Source: Clostridium aceticum (GTDB lineage: Bacteria; Bacillota; Clostridia; Peptostreptococcales; Natronincolaceae). From it: a stretch of 64,000 nt of DNA. The DNA lies in the NCBI RefSeq assembly GCF_001042715.1, contig NZ_CP009687.1:797418-861417 (forward strand), given 5' to 3'. Positions 1 through 8,541 of the stretch are shown here, piece by piece (position 1 is the stretch's first letter; every line of letters starts with the position of its first letter). The notes below the pieces were generated by a model that saw only the letters and a list, made by a program, of their open reading frames with translations, had not been told where the DNA came from and did not search any database. A program made the position numbers and the translations under genes.

Positions 1-1371
1 GCACAAAAAGGCAAGCGTTTAACAAAGCCACTGATTAGAAAAGAAGGAAAGCTGCAAGAAGTATCTTGGGAAGAGGCCTTTATTTTCACGGCTAAAAAAG
101 CACAGGCCCTTACTCTGCTACATGGTAGTCATTCTTTAGCACTTTCTGTTTCTGATCGATACACCAATGAAGAAATTTATTTAATTTCTAAGTTTGGAAA
201 AGAAGTATTAAAAACAGATCACTTATTTAGTTTCAATAAAGTTCACGGTGGTATTGAAGATGTAGTAGGTTACGATGCTTCTACAAATGCATTTGATGAA
301 CTGCTTTCAACAGAAACGATTTTACTGGTTGGTTCAGATATTATAAAGAACCATACAATTGCTGGGCTTAAAGTGAAAAAGGCAGTAGAAAATGGAGCCA
401 AGCTAGTTGTAATCAATTCTTTTGAATCTCAAGCAGATGAATGGGCACAGATAAAGGTAAGTCCTTCCAACAACCTTGGATTCTTAAAAGAAATTACGAA
501 AGCCTTAATTGAAAATGTAAATTCTCCAAAAACACAGCTAGTATCAGGTTTTGAAGAATTAAAGGCAGACCTAGAAGGTACTGAAGTTAGTGAAGCTGCA
601 AGAGAAATAGCAGCTGTATATGGCAATGCTAAACAGGCTATGATCGTATTTGAACAAAATCAGATCACAGCAGACGCAGCGAAACTTCTAGCAAACATGG
701 CAGTAATTTCAGGACACATTGGTAAACCTAGAAGTGGAATGATTCAGCTTAAGCCAAACAGCAACAGCCAAGGTCTTAGTGACATGGGTATTGGTAAGAA
801 TACAGCGGAAATTGTAAAGGGCATTGAAGCTAAAGAAATTAAAGGGCTGTTAGTATTTGGAGAAGATGTACCTCATATTGACCTAAAAGCACTGGAGTTC
901 TTAATGGTTCAAGACACACATCTAACAGCAACAGCTGAAAAAGCGGATGTAGTATTGCCAGGAGTAAGTTTTGCAGAGTCCAAAGGAACCTTTACAAACT
1001 CTGAAAGAAGAATACAAAAGTTAAATCAAGGGATTCCTTCTGTTGCAGATTATGAAAATTGGGAGATTATTATCAAATTAGCCAATACATTAAGTAAAAA
1101 CTTTGAATACTATAATCATCCTAAGGAAATTTTACAAGAAATTGCAAGAAATAAGGCAGAATACCTTGATATTCATAAAGCTTTAGAAAAGGCCAGCAGC
1201 CTATGGCCTGTAAATGGTAGTCCGATTCTTTATGCTGATGGATTTAACTTTGAAGATAAAAAAGCTAAATTACAAATTGTTGCAGATGGACTATTGTTTG
1301 AAGAAAATAGGAATACAAATAGTCTTACCAATAAGTTTGTAGCCTTATTAGAAGAACAAAAAATAGTTTAA
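1..1371 (+). CDS. Molybdopterin oxidoreductase, FdhA/NuoG-like, C-terminal part (5' end outside window)
   Basis: The frame is open from base 1, so the N-terminus, which should hold any Fe-S ligands, lies upstream. The visible 456 residues match the molybdopterin-domain core of formate dehydrogenase alpha and NuoG-type proteins: a QGLSDMGI stretch (FDH has QGACDMG), then VQDTHLTATAEKADVVLPG and a GTFTNSERRIQ motif, typical of the pterin-binding fold. The C-terminus is short and I see no clear molydopterin-dinucleotide-binding domain, so it is more NuoG-like than full FdhA. It is followed by a terminator. In glycine/betaine reducers formate often supplies electrons, so its position just upstream of the reductase genes is suggestive, but the electron donor cannot be read from this fragment. 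Confidence 0.8.
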   Translation, partial: AQKGKRLTKPLIRKEGKLQEVSWEEAFIFTAKKAQALTLLHGSHSLALSVSDRYTNEEIYLISKFGKEVLKTDHLFSFNKVHGGIEDVVGYDASTNAFDELLSTETILLVGSDIIKNHTIAGLKVKKAVENGAKLVVINSFESQADEWAQIKVSPSNNLGFLKEITKALIENVNSPKTQLVSGFEELKADLEGTEVSEAAREIAAVYGNAKQAMIVFEQNQITADAAKLLANMAVISGHIGKPRSGMIQLKPNSNSQGLSDMGIGKNTAEIVKGIEAKEIKGLLVFGEDVPHIDLKALEFLMVQDTHLTATAEKADVVLPGVSFAESKGTFTNSERRIQKLNQGIPSVADYENWEIIIKLANTLSKNFEYYNHPKEILQEIARNKAEYLDIHKALEKASSLWPVNGSPILYADGFNFEDKKAKLQIVADGLLFEENRNTNSLTNKFVALLEEQKIV

Positions 1372-1428
1372 AAACCTAAAAACTTCTTGAGGAAAAAAAC
1401 TAAGTTATTTATTAAGTGATTCAACAGA

Positions 1429-1467
1429 AAAACACCATGCTTAAGGTATGGTGTTTTCTTTTTTTTG
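1429..1467 (+). terminator. Rho-independent terminator after the molybdopterin oxidoreductase
   Basis: A 10-bp stem (AAAACACCAT at 1429-1438 pairing with 1448-1457) is followed by a T-rich run. It separates the oxidoreductase from the thioredoxin/grd unit. Confidence 0.85.
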
Positions 1468-1484
1468 TTAAGAATGATAGTTGG

Positions 1485-1518
1485 AGAGAAATTTGAAAAT
1501 AATTATATTAAGTTAACC
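1485..1518. repeat. Relic of the right end of the MITE-like repeat (family 1)
   Basis: The bases GAGAGAAATTT and then ATAATTATATTAAGTTAAC match the right end of the copy at 56549-56699 almost exactly. The rest of the element is absent. The relic ends one or two bases before the -35 hexamer of the trxA promoter. Confidence 0.6.
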
Positions 1519-1519
1519 C

Positions 1520-1547
1520 TTGCAAATATTAAATAAGATTATATAAT
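1520..1547 (+). promoter_or_regulatory. Sigma-A-type promoter for trxA-grdA-grdC-grdD
   Basis: TTGCAA at 1520-1525, a 16-bp spacer, and a perfect TATAAT at 1542-1547. The predicted transcript has about 155 nt of leader before trxA. Confidence 0.7.
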
Positions 1548-1562
1548 AAACATGTTTACAAA

Positions 1563-1700
1563 AGAGCTAAGCCATGATAGAATATTAACAAAGGCTAGGA
1601 TGGCTTTTGAAACTCATCGCAAAGCATGAAATTTTAACCTTGGTAGATAAAAGACCAAAGAGGTTTTAAATTTAATAAGCGATGAAAACGATGTAAGAGG
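1563..1700 (+). ncRNA. Structured 5' leader of trxA-grd, class not assigned
   Basis: Between the promoter and trxA there are nested helices: AAGCCAT (about 1573) pairs with ATGGCTT (about 1602), and a longer stem pairs AAATTTTAACC with GGTTTTAAATTT around an inner GGT/ACC helix. An outer CATCGC...GCGATG pair encloses the second arm. A GCAAAGC stretch recalls c-di-GMP-I aptamers, but the rest of that consensus is missing. It may be a riboswitch or other regulatory leader; no ligand is claimed. Confidence 0.45.
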
Positions 1701-1710
1701 GGGTGAAAAG

Positions 1711-2025
1711 ATGTTGGCAGTAGATAAAGATACTTTTCAAGCAGAAGTATTAGAGGCTGAAGGTTATGTTCTTGTAGATTACTGGAGCGAGAGCTGTGAA
1801 CCTTGTAAGGCATTAATGCCGTCTGTAATGGAACTAGCAGAAAAGTACAATGGTATGAAGTTTTGTAAAATGGACACTACTAAAGCAAGAAGATTAGCTA
1901 TTAAGGAAAAAGTATTGGGACTTCCTACAATAGCTGTGTATAAAGATGGTAAAAAAATAGATGAGGTTACAAAAGAAGAAGCTACAGTAGAAAACATTGA
2001 GACAATGATTAAAAAGTATGCATAA
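1711..2025 (+). CDS. trxA: Thioredoxin of the glycine/betaine reductase system
   Basis: A 104-residue thioredoxin fold protein. The active site is SCEPC (residues 29-33) instead of the classical WCGPC, and the cis-proline is in GLPT. Variant active sites are known in thioredoxins encoded with grd genes, where they re-reduce selenoprotein A. The start is supported by an AGAGGGGG ribosome-binding site 8-10 bases upstream. It is the first gene after a promoter and structured leader and lies 166 bp before grdA. No thioredoxin reductase gene is present beside it here, although trxB often neighbours trxA in grd clusters; it may be elsewhere in the genome. Confidence 0.92.
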   Translation: MLAVDKDTFQAEVLEAEGYVLVDYWSESCEPCKALMPSVMELAEKYNGMKFCKMDTTKARRLAIKEKVLGLPTIAVYKDGKKIDEVTKEEATVENIETMIKKYA

Positions 2026-2191
2026 TATAGTTACATAAAGTGATGCTTCCCCTATAATAATCACAGTTTGTAAATAGATAAATGGTAAATATATTCGTTG
2101 CATAGCTTAAATTAATTAGGTAATCAATGTTAAATCTAAAAGTGGTATTTTCTTATTGAAGTATAATTTAAACAAAGAAAGGATGTTGAAA

Positions 2192-2665
2192 ATGGGTTTC
2201 TATGATGGAAAAAAAGTCATCATCGTTGGTGACCGTGATGGTATTCCTGGTCCAGCCATCGAAGAATGTCTAAAGGGTACAGGCGCAGAAGTAGTGTTCT
2301 CATCTACCGAATGTTTTGTCTGAACCGCTGCAGGAGCAATGGACTTAGAAAATCAACAAAGAGTAAAGGATTTAACTGAAAAGCACGGAGCAGAAAATAT
2401 GGTAGTGCTTTTAGGAGCTGCGGAAGCAGAAGCAGCAGGTCTTGCTGCTGAAACTGTAACAGCAGGTGATCCAACCTTTGCGGGTCCATTGGCAGGAGTC
2501 CAGTTAGGGCTTAGAGTATTTCATGTAGTTGAGCCACAATTCAAAGACGAAGTAGATGCTGAGGTTTATGATGAGCAAGTTGGTATGATGGAAATGGTAT
2601 TAAATGTTGATGAAATTATAGAAGAAATGTCTTCTATTAGAGAACAATTTTGCAAATTTAACTAA
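2192..2665 (+). CDS. grdA: Glycine/sarcosine/betaine reductase selenoprotein A (UGA = Sec44)
   Basis: The gene reads from ATG 2192, preceded by AAAGGATG, through an in-frame TGA at 2321-2323 (codon 44) to TAA at 2663-2665, giving 157 residues. The local motif [13 protein letters not shown] is the known active site of GrdA, in which the selenol and a nearby cysteine carry the carboxymethyl group from component B to protein C. Length and Sec position agree with characterised GrdA proteins, so the TGA is recoding and not a mutation. A conventional gene caller would report only 2339-2665. A short hairpin directly after the TGA (around CCGCTGCAGGAGCAATGG) could contribute to a bacterial SECIS, but it is weak by eye. 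Confidence 0.96.
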
Positions 2666-2679
2666 AAACAGAAGATCGT

Positions 2680-2706
2680 AGATGGGTGTATAGACTACAC
2701 CCATCT
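2680..2706 (+). promoter_or_regulatory. Intercistronic 11-bp hairpin between grdA and grdC
   Basis: AGATGGGTGTA at 2680-2690 pairs perfectly with 2696-2706 around a 5-nt loop. No strong T-run follows, so it is more likely a processing or partial-attenuation element that lets grdA mRNA accumulate above grdC/grdD than a full terminator. Confidence 0.6.
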
Positions 2707-2751
2707 ATTTGAATATATCAATTTTAAAAAAATACCACGGAGGTGCGAATA

Positions 2752-4290
2752 ATGTCCTATGCAGTAGTAAAAGGATCATCCTATGTTTTAATGCATACAC
2801 CAGATATGATCATGCACAACGGAACAACACAAACAACAGAAAAACAATCTAATCCTAATTCTGAGTACCTACAAAAACTACCTAATCATCTAAGAAGCTA
2901 TGAAGCGGTAGTCAACTACCCACCGAACCAAGTATACATTGGAAAACTAAAACCAGAAGAACTAAAAAACTATGACATGCCATGGTATGATAAAGCAGTT
3001 GAGGGAGCTGACCGTTACGGCAAATTCGGCGAAATTATGCCACAGGCAGAATTCATCGCTTTACTAAAGATCGTAGACGCCTTTGACCTAGTAATGCTAG
3101 AAAAAAACTTTACAACAAAAGTAAGAGAAGAACTAAAAAAACATCCCCTTATGAAGGAAAGCCTAATAGCGAAGCTAAAAGAAGGCAATGACATAGAAGA
3201 AATTAACAAAGCCATTAAAGAATTTCATGCAGAAGCCATCTACCATGAAGATCAATTAATAGGCTGCGTAAAAAGAGCCCATGAACTAGACACCAACCTA
3301 AACGCCCACATCATGTACGAAAACCTAGTAGCAAAGGCATCAGGTGTACTAGCCTTCCTACATCTATTAGACAAAAACAACATCGAAGCAAGCACAATAG
3401 ACTATGTCATAGAATGTTCAGAAGAAGCCTGCGGCGACATGAACCAAAGAGGCGGCGGAAACTTTGCAAAATCCATAGCAGAAATGGCAGAAGCAGTAAA
3501 CGCTACCGGTTCAGATACAAGAGGCTTCTGTGCAGCACCAACCCATGCACTAATCGAAGCAGCAGCCCTAGTAAAAGCAGGAGTCTTTGAGAACGTAGTC
3601 ATCGTAGCCGGTGGAGCAACAGCAAAACTAGGCATGAACGGAAAAGACCATGTAAAAAAAGACATGCCAATCCTAGAAGACATCATAGGAGGCTTTGCCG
3701 TACTCGTAAGTAAAAACGATGGCATCAACCCAATCCTAAGAACAGACCTACTAGGAAGACACACCGTAGGAACAGGCTCCTCACCACAGGCAGTAATTAC
3801 CTCATTAATCACAGCACCACTAGACCGTGGGGGCTTAAAAATTACCGATATCGACAAATACTCCGTAGAAATGCAAAACCCAGACGTCACCAAACCAGCA
3901 GGAGCAGGAGACGTACCAGAAGCCAACTACAAAATGATCGCAGCCCTAGGAGTAAAACGAGGAGAACTAGACAGAAAAGAAGTAGCAACCTTTGGCGACA
4001 AACACGGTATGCCAGGGTGGGCACCAACCCAAGGACATATCCCAAGCGGTGTACCCTATATAGGCCATGCCAGAGAAGCCTTCCTAAACAAAGAAATCAA
4101 CCGAGCAATGATCGTAGGAAAAGGTAGCTTATTCCTAGGAAGAATGACCAACCAATTTGACGGGGTTTCCATAGTAATGGAACAAAACAACGGGCAAGGT
4201 GAGGCGACAGTAGGCGTATCAGAAGGCGAAGTAAAAAATATGATAGCAGAAGCCATGAGAAACTTCGCCACACACTTATTAGGAGAATAA
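2752..4290 (+). CDS. grdC: Glycine/sarcosine/betaine reductase protein C, beta subunit GrdC
   Basis: 512 residues from ATG 2752, chosen because GGAGGT (2739-2744) sits 7 bases upstream; an in-frame GTG at 2743 overlaps that site. The N-terminus MSYAVVKGSSYVLMHTPDM and the beta-ketoacyl-synthase-III-like core (EEACGDMNQRGGGNFAKS, then GFCAAPTHALIEAAALV) identify GrdC. With GrdD it forms protein C, which converts the Se-carboxymethyl selenoprotein A intermediate to an acetyl thioester and then acetyl phosphate. grdD follows after 12 bp. The coding strand is unusually A- and C-rich (many CTA, ATC, GCC and ACC codons) compared with trxA, grdA and the genes after 5.8 kb. Confidence 0.95.
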   Translation: MSYAVVKGSSYVLMHTPDMIMHNGTTQTTEKQSNPNSEYLQKLPNHLRSYEAVVNYPPNQVYIGKLKPEELKNYDMPWYDKAVEGADRYGKFGEIMPQAEFIALLKIVDAFDLVMLEKNFTTKVREELKKHPLMKESLIAKLKEGNDIEEINKAIKEFHAEAIYHEDQLIGCVKRAHELDTNLNAHIMYENLVAKASGVLAFLHLLDKNNIEASTIDYVIECSEEACGDMNQRGGGNFAKSIAEMAEAVNATGSDTRGFCAAPTHALIEAAALVKAGVFENVVIVAGGATAKLGMNGKDHVKKDMPILEDIIGGFAVLVSKNDGINPILRTDLLGRHTVGTGSSPQAVITSLITAPLDRGGLKITDIDKYSVEMQNPDVTKPAGAGDVPEANYKMIAALGVKRGELDRKEVATFGDKHGMPGWAPTQGHIPSGVPYIGHAREAFLNKEINRAMIVGKGSLFLGRMTNQFDGVSIVMEQNNGQGEATVGVSEGEVKNMIAEAMRNFATHLLGE

Positions 4291-4302
4291 GGAGTGAATA
4301 CA

Positions 4303-5490
4303 ATGTCAGAAAACAAAGCAGTAAAACAAATGATCGGCAAAGTATTCAACAATATAGCCGATGCCATAGAAACCGGCGAATTTGGAAAAAAAATCAGAGT
4401 AGGCTTAACCACTTTAGGCAGTGAACATGGGGTAGAAAACCTAGTAAAAGCAGCCCAAATGGCAGCAAAATCCTCAACAGGCTATCAAATAGTTTTAATA
4501 GGCCCTAAAGTAGAAAGCCATCTAGTACAATACGAAGCCAACACAGAAGAAGAAGCCCACAAAAAAATGGAAGAACTACTGGACAGTGGCGAAATAGACG
4601 GCTGCGTAACCATGCACTACAACTTCCCTATAGGCGTATCCACAGTAGGCAAGGTGATTACACCCGGAAAAGGCAAAGAAATGTTTATCGCCACCACCAC
4701 CGGTACATCCTCACCCCATAGAACAGAAGCCATGGTAAAAAATGCCCTTTACGGCATCATAGCAGCAAAGGCAAACGGCATTAAAAACCCAACCGTAGGG
4801 ATTCTAAACGTAGACGGAGCAAGACAAGTAGAAAAAGCCCTAAAAGAACTAAAATCCAACGGTTATGCCATCAACCTGACAGAATCCATGCGAAGTGACG
4901 GAGGCTGTATCATGAGAGGTAACGACCTATTAGCAGGAACACCAGACATCATGGTACAAGACACCCTAAGCGGTAACGTATTAATGAAAGTATTCTCCGC
5001 CTTTACAACAGGAGGAGACTACGAATCCATCGGCTATGGTTATGGTCCAGGAATAGGAGAAGGACAAGAAAGAACCATCCTGATCCTATCAAGAGCCTCC
5101 GGCGTACCAGTAGTCGCCAATGCCCTTCAATATGCAGCAGAACTAGTAAAGGGCAACCTAAAAGAAGTAGCCAAAGAAGAATTCCAAGCAGCCAAGAAGG
5201 CAAAGCTAGATGAAATATTAAAAAGCCTAACAAAAGACAACAAAAAAGCAAAAGAAACAGAGGAAGAAGTAACAGCACCACCAAAAGAAGTCGTAACAGG
5301 TTCCATATCAGGAATTGATATTATGGACCTAGAAGACGCAGTAAAGGCCCTATGGAAAAAAGGGATTTATGCAGAAAGCGGTATGGGCTGTACAGGACCC
5401 ATCTTAATGGTAAATGAAGCAAAGGTAAATGATGCAATAGCACTGCTTCAGGAAACGGGCTTTGTGGCAAAGGAAAAAAGCGACTGTTAA
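4303..5490 (+). CDS. grdD: Glycine/sarcosine/betaine reductase protein C, alpha subunit GrdD
   Basis: 395 residues from ATG 4303, with AAGGAG 8 bases upstream; a GTG at 4294 is less likely. The protein has a PlsX/phosphotransacetylase-like fold (residues about 30-290), a charged linker rich in K and E, and a C-terminal segment with GMGCTGPILMVNEAKV, whose cysteine matches the reactive cysteine of characterised GrdD. It completes protein C and releases acetyl phosphate. It is the last gene of the unit, since a strong terminator follows at 5498. Codon use is CTA/GCC/ACC-rich like grdC, reverting towards the local style in the final ~100 bases. Confidence 0.95.
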   Translation: MSENKAVKQMIGKVFNNIADAIETGEFGKKIRVGLTTLGSEHGVENLVKAAQMAAKSSTGYQIVLIGPKVESHLVQYEANTEEEAHKKMEELLDSGEIDGCVTMHYNFPIGVSTVGKVITPGKGKEMFIATTTGTSSPHRTEAMVKNALYGIIAAKANGIKNPTVGILNVDGARQVEKALKELKSNGYAINLTESMRSDGGCIMRGNDLLAGTPDIMVQDTLSGNVLMKVFSAFTTGGDYESIGYGYGPGIGEGQERTILILSRASGVPVVANALQYAAELVKGNLKEVAKEEFQAAKKAKLDEILKSLTKDNKKAKETEEEVTAPPKEVVTGSISGIDIMDLEDAVKALWKKGIYAESGMGCTGPILMVNEAKVNDAIALLQETGFVAKEKSDC

Positions 5491-5497
5491 TTTTAGC

Positions 5498-5535
5498 AAA
5501 ACATCATACTTACCAAGCGGTATGATGTTTTGTAT
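5498..5535 (+). terminator. Terminator after grdD
   Basis: AAAACATCATAC (5498-5509) pairs perfectly with 5520-5531 (12 bp, 10-nt loop). The stem's own TTTT provides the 3' U-tract. The rest of the 344-bp gap to the next gene holds only the promoter at 5693 and no other element I can name. Confidence 0.8.
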
Positions 5536-5692
5536 TTACTTCCGTAAGAGTTTTGAGCAAGATGAGATGGAAGATTTATAGGAGTTCTTGGTGTTTAGCT
5601 TGAACACGAAAAGTTGTGGGGGTTACTTAAAAATCTTCATAAAGCGTTGAAAAAAACACCGAAAAATAAATTCAATTATAAAATAAACATGA

Positions 5693-5721
5693 TTGTAAAA
5701 TAGACCAATTGATGATATAAT
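5693..5721 (+). promoter_or_regulatory. Sigma-A-type promoter for the component B-BCCT operon
   Basis: TTGTAA at 5693-5698, 17-bp spacer, perfect TATAAT at 5716-5721, followed by a ~110-nt leader before the first gene. It shows the component B genes are transcribed separately from grdA-C-D. Confidence 0.7.
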
Positions 5722-5834
5722 GACTTTAGTTAGTAAATTAACAAAGAAAAACGTTTTCGATGTTATGACTAGCCACATAAAAATACAAGTTTTTTAAAAC
5801 AATATATAATAAATTGAAGGGAGTGTGTAAATTT

Positions 5835-7160
5835 ATGAAATTAGAGATTGGAAATTTCTATGTAAAAGATGTTATCTTTGGTGAAAAAACAGCTTATGCT
5901 AATGGAACACTGACTATTAATAAGGAAGAGGCATTAGCAGTTGTTAGAGAAGATGAGCATATTACAGAAGCAGATATCATCATTACAAAGCCTGGAGACA
6001 AAGTAAGAATCGTACCAGTAAAGGAAGCTATTGAGCCAAGACACAGAGTAGGTGGAGGTCCAGTATTTCCTGGAGTAACAGGAGACTTAATGCAATCAGG
6101 AGATGGACAAACCCTTGCTTTGAAAAATTGCAGTGTATTGGTAGTAGGAAAGCATTGGGGTGGATTCCAAGATGGGTTAATTGATATGAGTGGAGAAGGA
6201 GCAAAATATACACTTTTTTCTCAATTACAAAACATCTGTCTTGTAGCTGATACTGACGAAGATTTCGAAAAACGTGAACAACAGAAGAAAAACCGTGCTT
6301 TAAGATGGGCAGGGATGAGATTAGCAGAATATATAGGCAGCTGTGTTGCTGAATTGCAACCGGAAGAAGTGGAAACCTATGAATTAGCACCAATCACAAA
6401 GCGTTCTGAAGAAGTACAGGCTTTACCAAGTGTTGCATTAGTACTACAACCTCAGTCTCAAATGGAGGAAATGGGCTACAATGACTTGGTATATGGCTGG
6501 GACTGCAACCACATGGTACCAACTTTTATGCATCCTAACGAAGTATTAGACGGTGCTATGATTTCAGGATCTTTTATGCCTTGCTCTTCAAAATGGTCTA
6601 CTTATGATTTTCAAAATTATCCAATGATTAAGCGTTTATATCAAGAACATGGAAAAACCATTAACTTCTTAGGTGTGATTATGTCTAACTTAAATGTTGC
6701 TTTAGAACAAAAAGAAAGAGCAGCACAGTTTGTAGCACAAATGGCAAAATCCTTAGGTGCTGATGCAGCTGTTGTAGCAGAAGAAGGTTATGGTAATCCA
6801 GATGCAGACTTTATTGCATGCATCGTGGCATTAGAAAATGCAGGTGTGAAGACGATAGGACTTACAAATGAATGTACTGGTAGAGATGGGGCTTCCCAAC
6901 CACTGGTGACTTTAGACGAAAAAGCCAATGCTATTGTTTCTTGTGGAAATGTTTCTGAATTAATAGAGTTACCGCCTATGGAAACTGTTATTGGTGAGCT
7001 ACAAGCATTAGCTAGAGATGGTTTGTCTGGAGGATGGTCAGATGATGAAATCTTAGGATCATCTGTTAGAGAAGATGGATCAATTATTATGGAAAACAAT
7101 GCAATGTTCTGTGGGGACCGTGTGGCAGGATGGTCTACAAAAACAATGGTAGAATATTAA
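5835..7160 (+). CDS. grdI: Reductase component B proprotein, alpha/beta precursor, probably betaine-specific (GrdI type)
   Basis: 441 residues from ATG 5835, with AAGGGAG upstream. The N-terminus (FYVKDVIFGEKTAYANGTL) and the AEYTPFSKL-like region align by eye with GrdE-family proproteins. These are autocatalytically cleaved at a cysteine to make the substrate-binding pyruvoyl group; the candidate here is Cys250 in SGSFMPCSSKW. Glycine-type GrdE has a different cleavage motif as I recall it (SGNCVSACDK), so the substrate is probably not glycine. The BCCT carrier encoded downstream points to betaine (GrdI); sarcosine (GrdG) is the alternative. The partner subunit gene follows after 13 bp. Confidence 0.75.
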   Translation: MKLEIGNFYVKDVIFGEKTAYANGTLTINKEEALAVVREDEHITEADIIITKPGDKVRIVPVKEAIEPRHRVGGGPVFPGVTGDLMQSGDGQTLALKNCSVLVVGKHWGGFQDGLIDMSGEGAKYTLFSQLQNICLVADTDEDFEKREQQKKNRALRWAGMRLAEYIGSCVAELQPEEVETYELAPITKRSEEVQALPSVALVLQPQSQMEEMGYNDLVYGWDCNHMVPTFMHPNEVLDGAMISGSFMPCSSKWSTYDFQNYPMIKRLYQEHGKTINFLGVIMSNLNVALEQKERAAQFVAQMAKSLGADAAVVAEEGYGNPDADFIACIVALENAGVKTIGLTNECTGRDGASQPLVTLDEKANAIVSCGNVSELIELPPMETVIGELQALARDGLSGGWSDDEILGSSVREDGSIIMENNAMFCGDRVAGWSTKTMVEY

Positions 7161-7173
7161 GGAGGTGCTAAAA

Positions 7174-8493
7174 ATGAAAAAGAAGGCAATCTTATATTTA
7201 AATCAATTCTTTGGACAAATTGGTGGGGAAGAACTAGCAGATCATGCTCCTGAAATAAGAGAAGGATTAGTAGGACCTGCAATGGAGTTAGACAAACAAT
7301 TAGGTGATATTGCAGAAATAACCCATACCATTATTTGTGGAGACAACTTTATGGGTTCTAGACAAGAAGAGGCAGTTGAAGCCATATTAGGATTTTTAGC
7401 GGATAAGGAATTCGACATCTTCTTTTCAGGGCCAGCCTTTAGAGCAGGAAGATATGGAAGTGCATGCGGACATATTTCTAAAGCTGTTAAGGAAAAATTT
7501 GGCGTACCAGTAGTTAGTTCTATGAATGATGAAAACCCTGGCGTCGAGATGTTTAAAAAGGAAATGTATATCTTCAAAGGTGGTGCCAGTGCGGCAGCCA
7601 TGAGAAAAGATGTAAAAGCAATGGCGGATTTTGGCAAGAAGATCTTAACAGGAGAAGAACTTTTATCTGCTGAAGAAGAAGGGTATTATGGCAGAGGGGA
7701 AAGACATCAAAAATGGTTAAACCCTGCAGTGCCAGCTACTGAAAGAGTTATAGACATGTTACTTAAAAAGATTAATGGGGAACCTTTCCAAACAGAGCTT
7801 CCAATTCCTCCATCTGACTTAGTAGCTATTGCAGAATCTATTAAAGACTTAAAAAATGCTAAAATTGCTATAGCGACAACTGGTGGAATTGTACCGGTAG
7901 AAAATCCTGATAGAATCCAGTCAGCTTCAGCTACAAGATGGGGTAAATACGATGTAACTGGTATGGAAAGATTAGAAGCAGGAGTATTTAAAACCATCCA
8001 TGCAGGATTCGACCCAGCAGCAGCGGATGCAGACCCTAATGTAATCGTTCCACTAGATGCATTAAGAGCTTATGAAAAAGAAGGAAAAATTGGTTCTGTT
8101 CATAACTATTTCTATACAACCGTTGGAACAGGAACAACTCAGGGAGAAGCAGCAAGAATGGGTAGAGAAATTGTAGAGGATCTTAGAGCAGCTGGTGTGG
8201 ATGCTGTTATCATGACCTCCACATGAGGTACCTGTACACGTTGCGGTGCAACGATGGTAAAAGAAATTGAAAAAGCAGGTATCACCATTGTACAAATGGC
8301 AAATCTAATTCCAGTTGCTAAAACTGTTGGAGCCAATAGAATGGTACCAACCATTTCTATTCCATATCCTTTGGGTCATCCAGAAACAACAAAAGAAGAG
8401 CAATGGAAACTACGTTATCATAGAGTAGGGGTTGCTTTAGAATCACTAGAAACCGATATTCAAGAACAAACAGTATTTAAAGTGAAAATCTAA
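7174..8493 (+). CDS. grdH: Reductase component B selenoprotein, probably betaine-specific (GrdH type; UGA = Sec351)
   Basis: The reading frame runs from ATG 7174 (RBS GGAGG at 7161-7165) through an in-frame TGA at 8224-8226 to TAA at 8491-8493, 439 residues. The TGA falls in TSTUGTCTRCGATMVKEIE, the UxxCxxC motif of GrdB/GrdF/GrdH where selenocysteine attacks the Schiff-base-activated substrate. Sec position agrees with the characterised family (about 350). Both halves are family-like, so this is one selenoprotein gene and not two ORFs or a pseudogene. Assignment to betaine rests on the adjacent BCCT transporter; GrdB (glycine) or GrdF (sarcosine) cannot be excluded from sequence alone. Confidence 0.85.
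8236..8256 (+). promoter_or_regulatory. Candidate bacterial SECIS hairpin of the component B selenoprotein
   Basis: CGTTGC (8239-8244) pairs with GCAACG (8248-8253) around a GGT loop, 12-26 nt after the UGA. Position and small G-containing loop fit bacterial SECIS elements read by SelB. Inferred, not tested. Confidence 0.5.
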
Positions 8494-8541
8494 AAAAACT
8501 AAAAAAACTGAATACACTCTATGATAAAAGGAGCTAACCAT

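Noticed and set aside
1613-1660. c-di-GMP-I riboswitch
   Set aside because: Only GCAAAGC and GGTAG are shared; the tetraloop, receptor and flanking helices do not fit, so I list the leader as unassigned.
2321-2323. In-frame TGA that would make grdA a truncated or broken gene
   Set aside because: The flanking residues form the family's selenocysteine motif at the expected position and both sides are conserved, so it is recoding.
3402-3926. Long antisense reading frame within grdC
   Set aside because: It is a shadow of the real gene caused by its A/C-rich coding strand; no ribosome-binding site or family pattern.
8224-8226. In-frame TGA that would split the component B gene into two ORFs
   Set aside because: It lies in the UxxCxxC motif of GrdB/GrdH-type selenoproteins, and the two parts join in the same frame with no gap in the family pattern.
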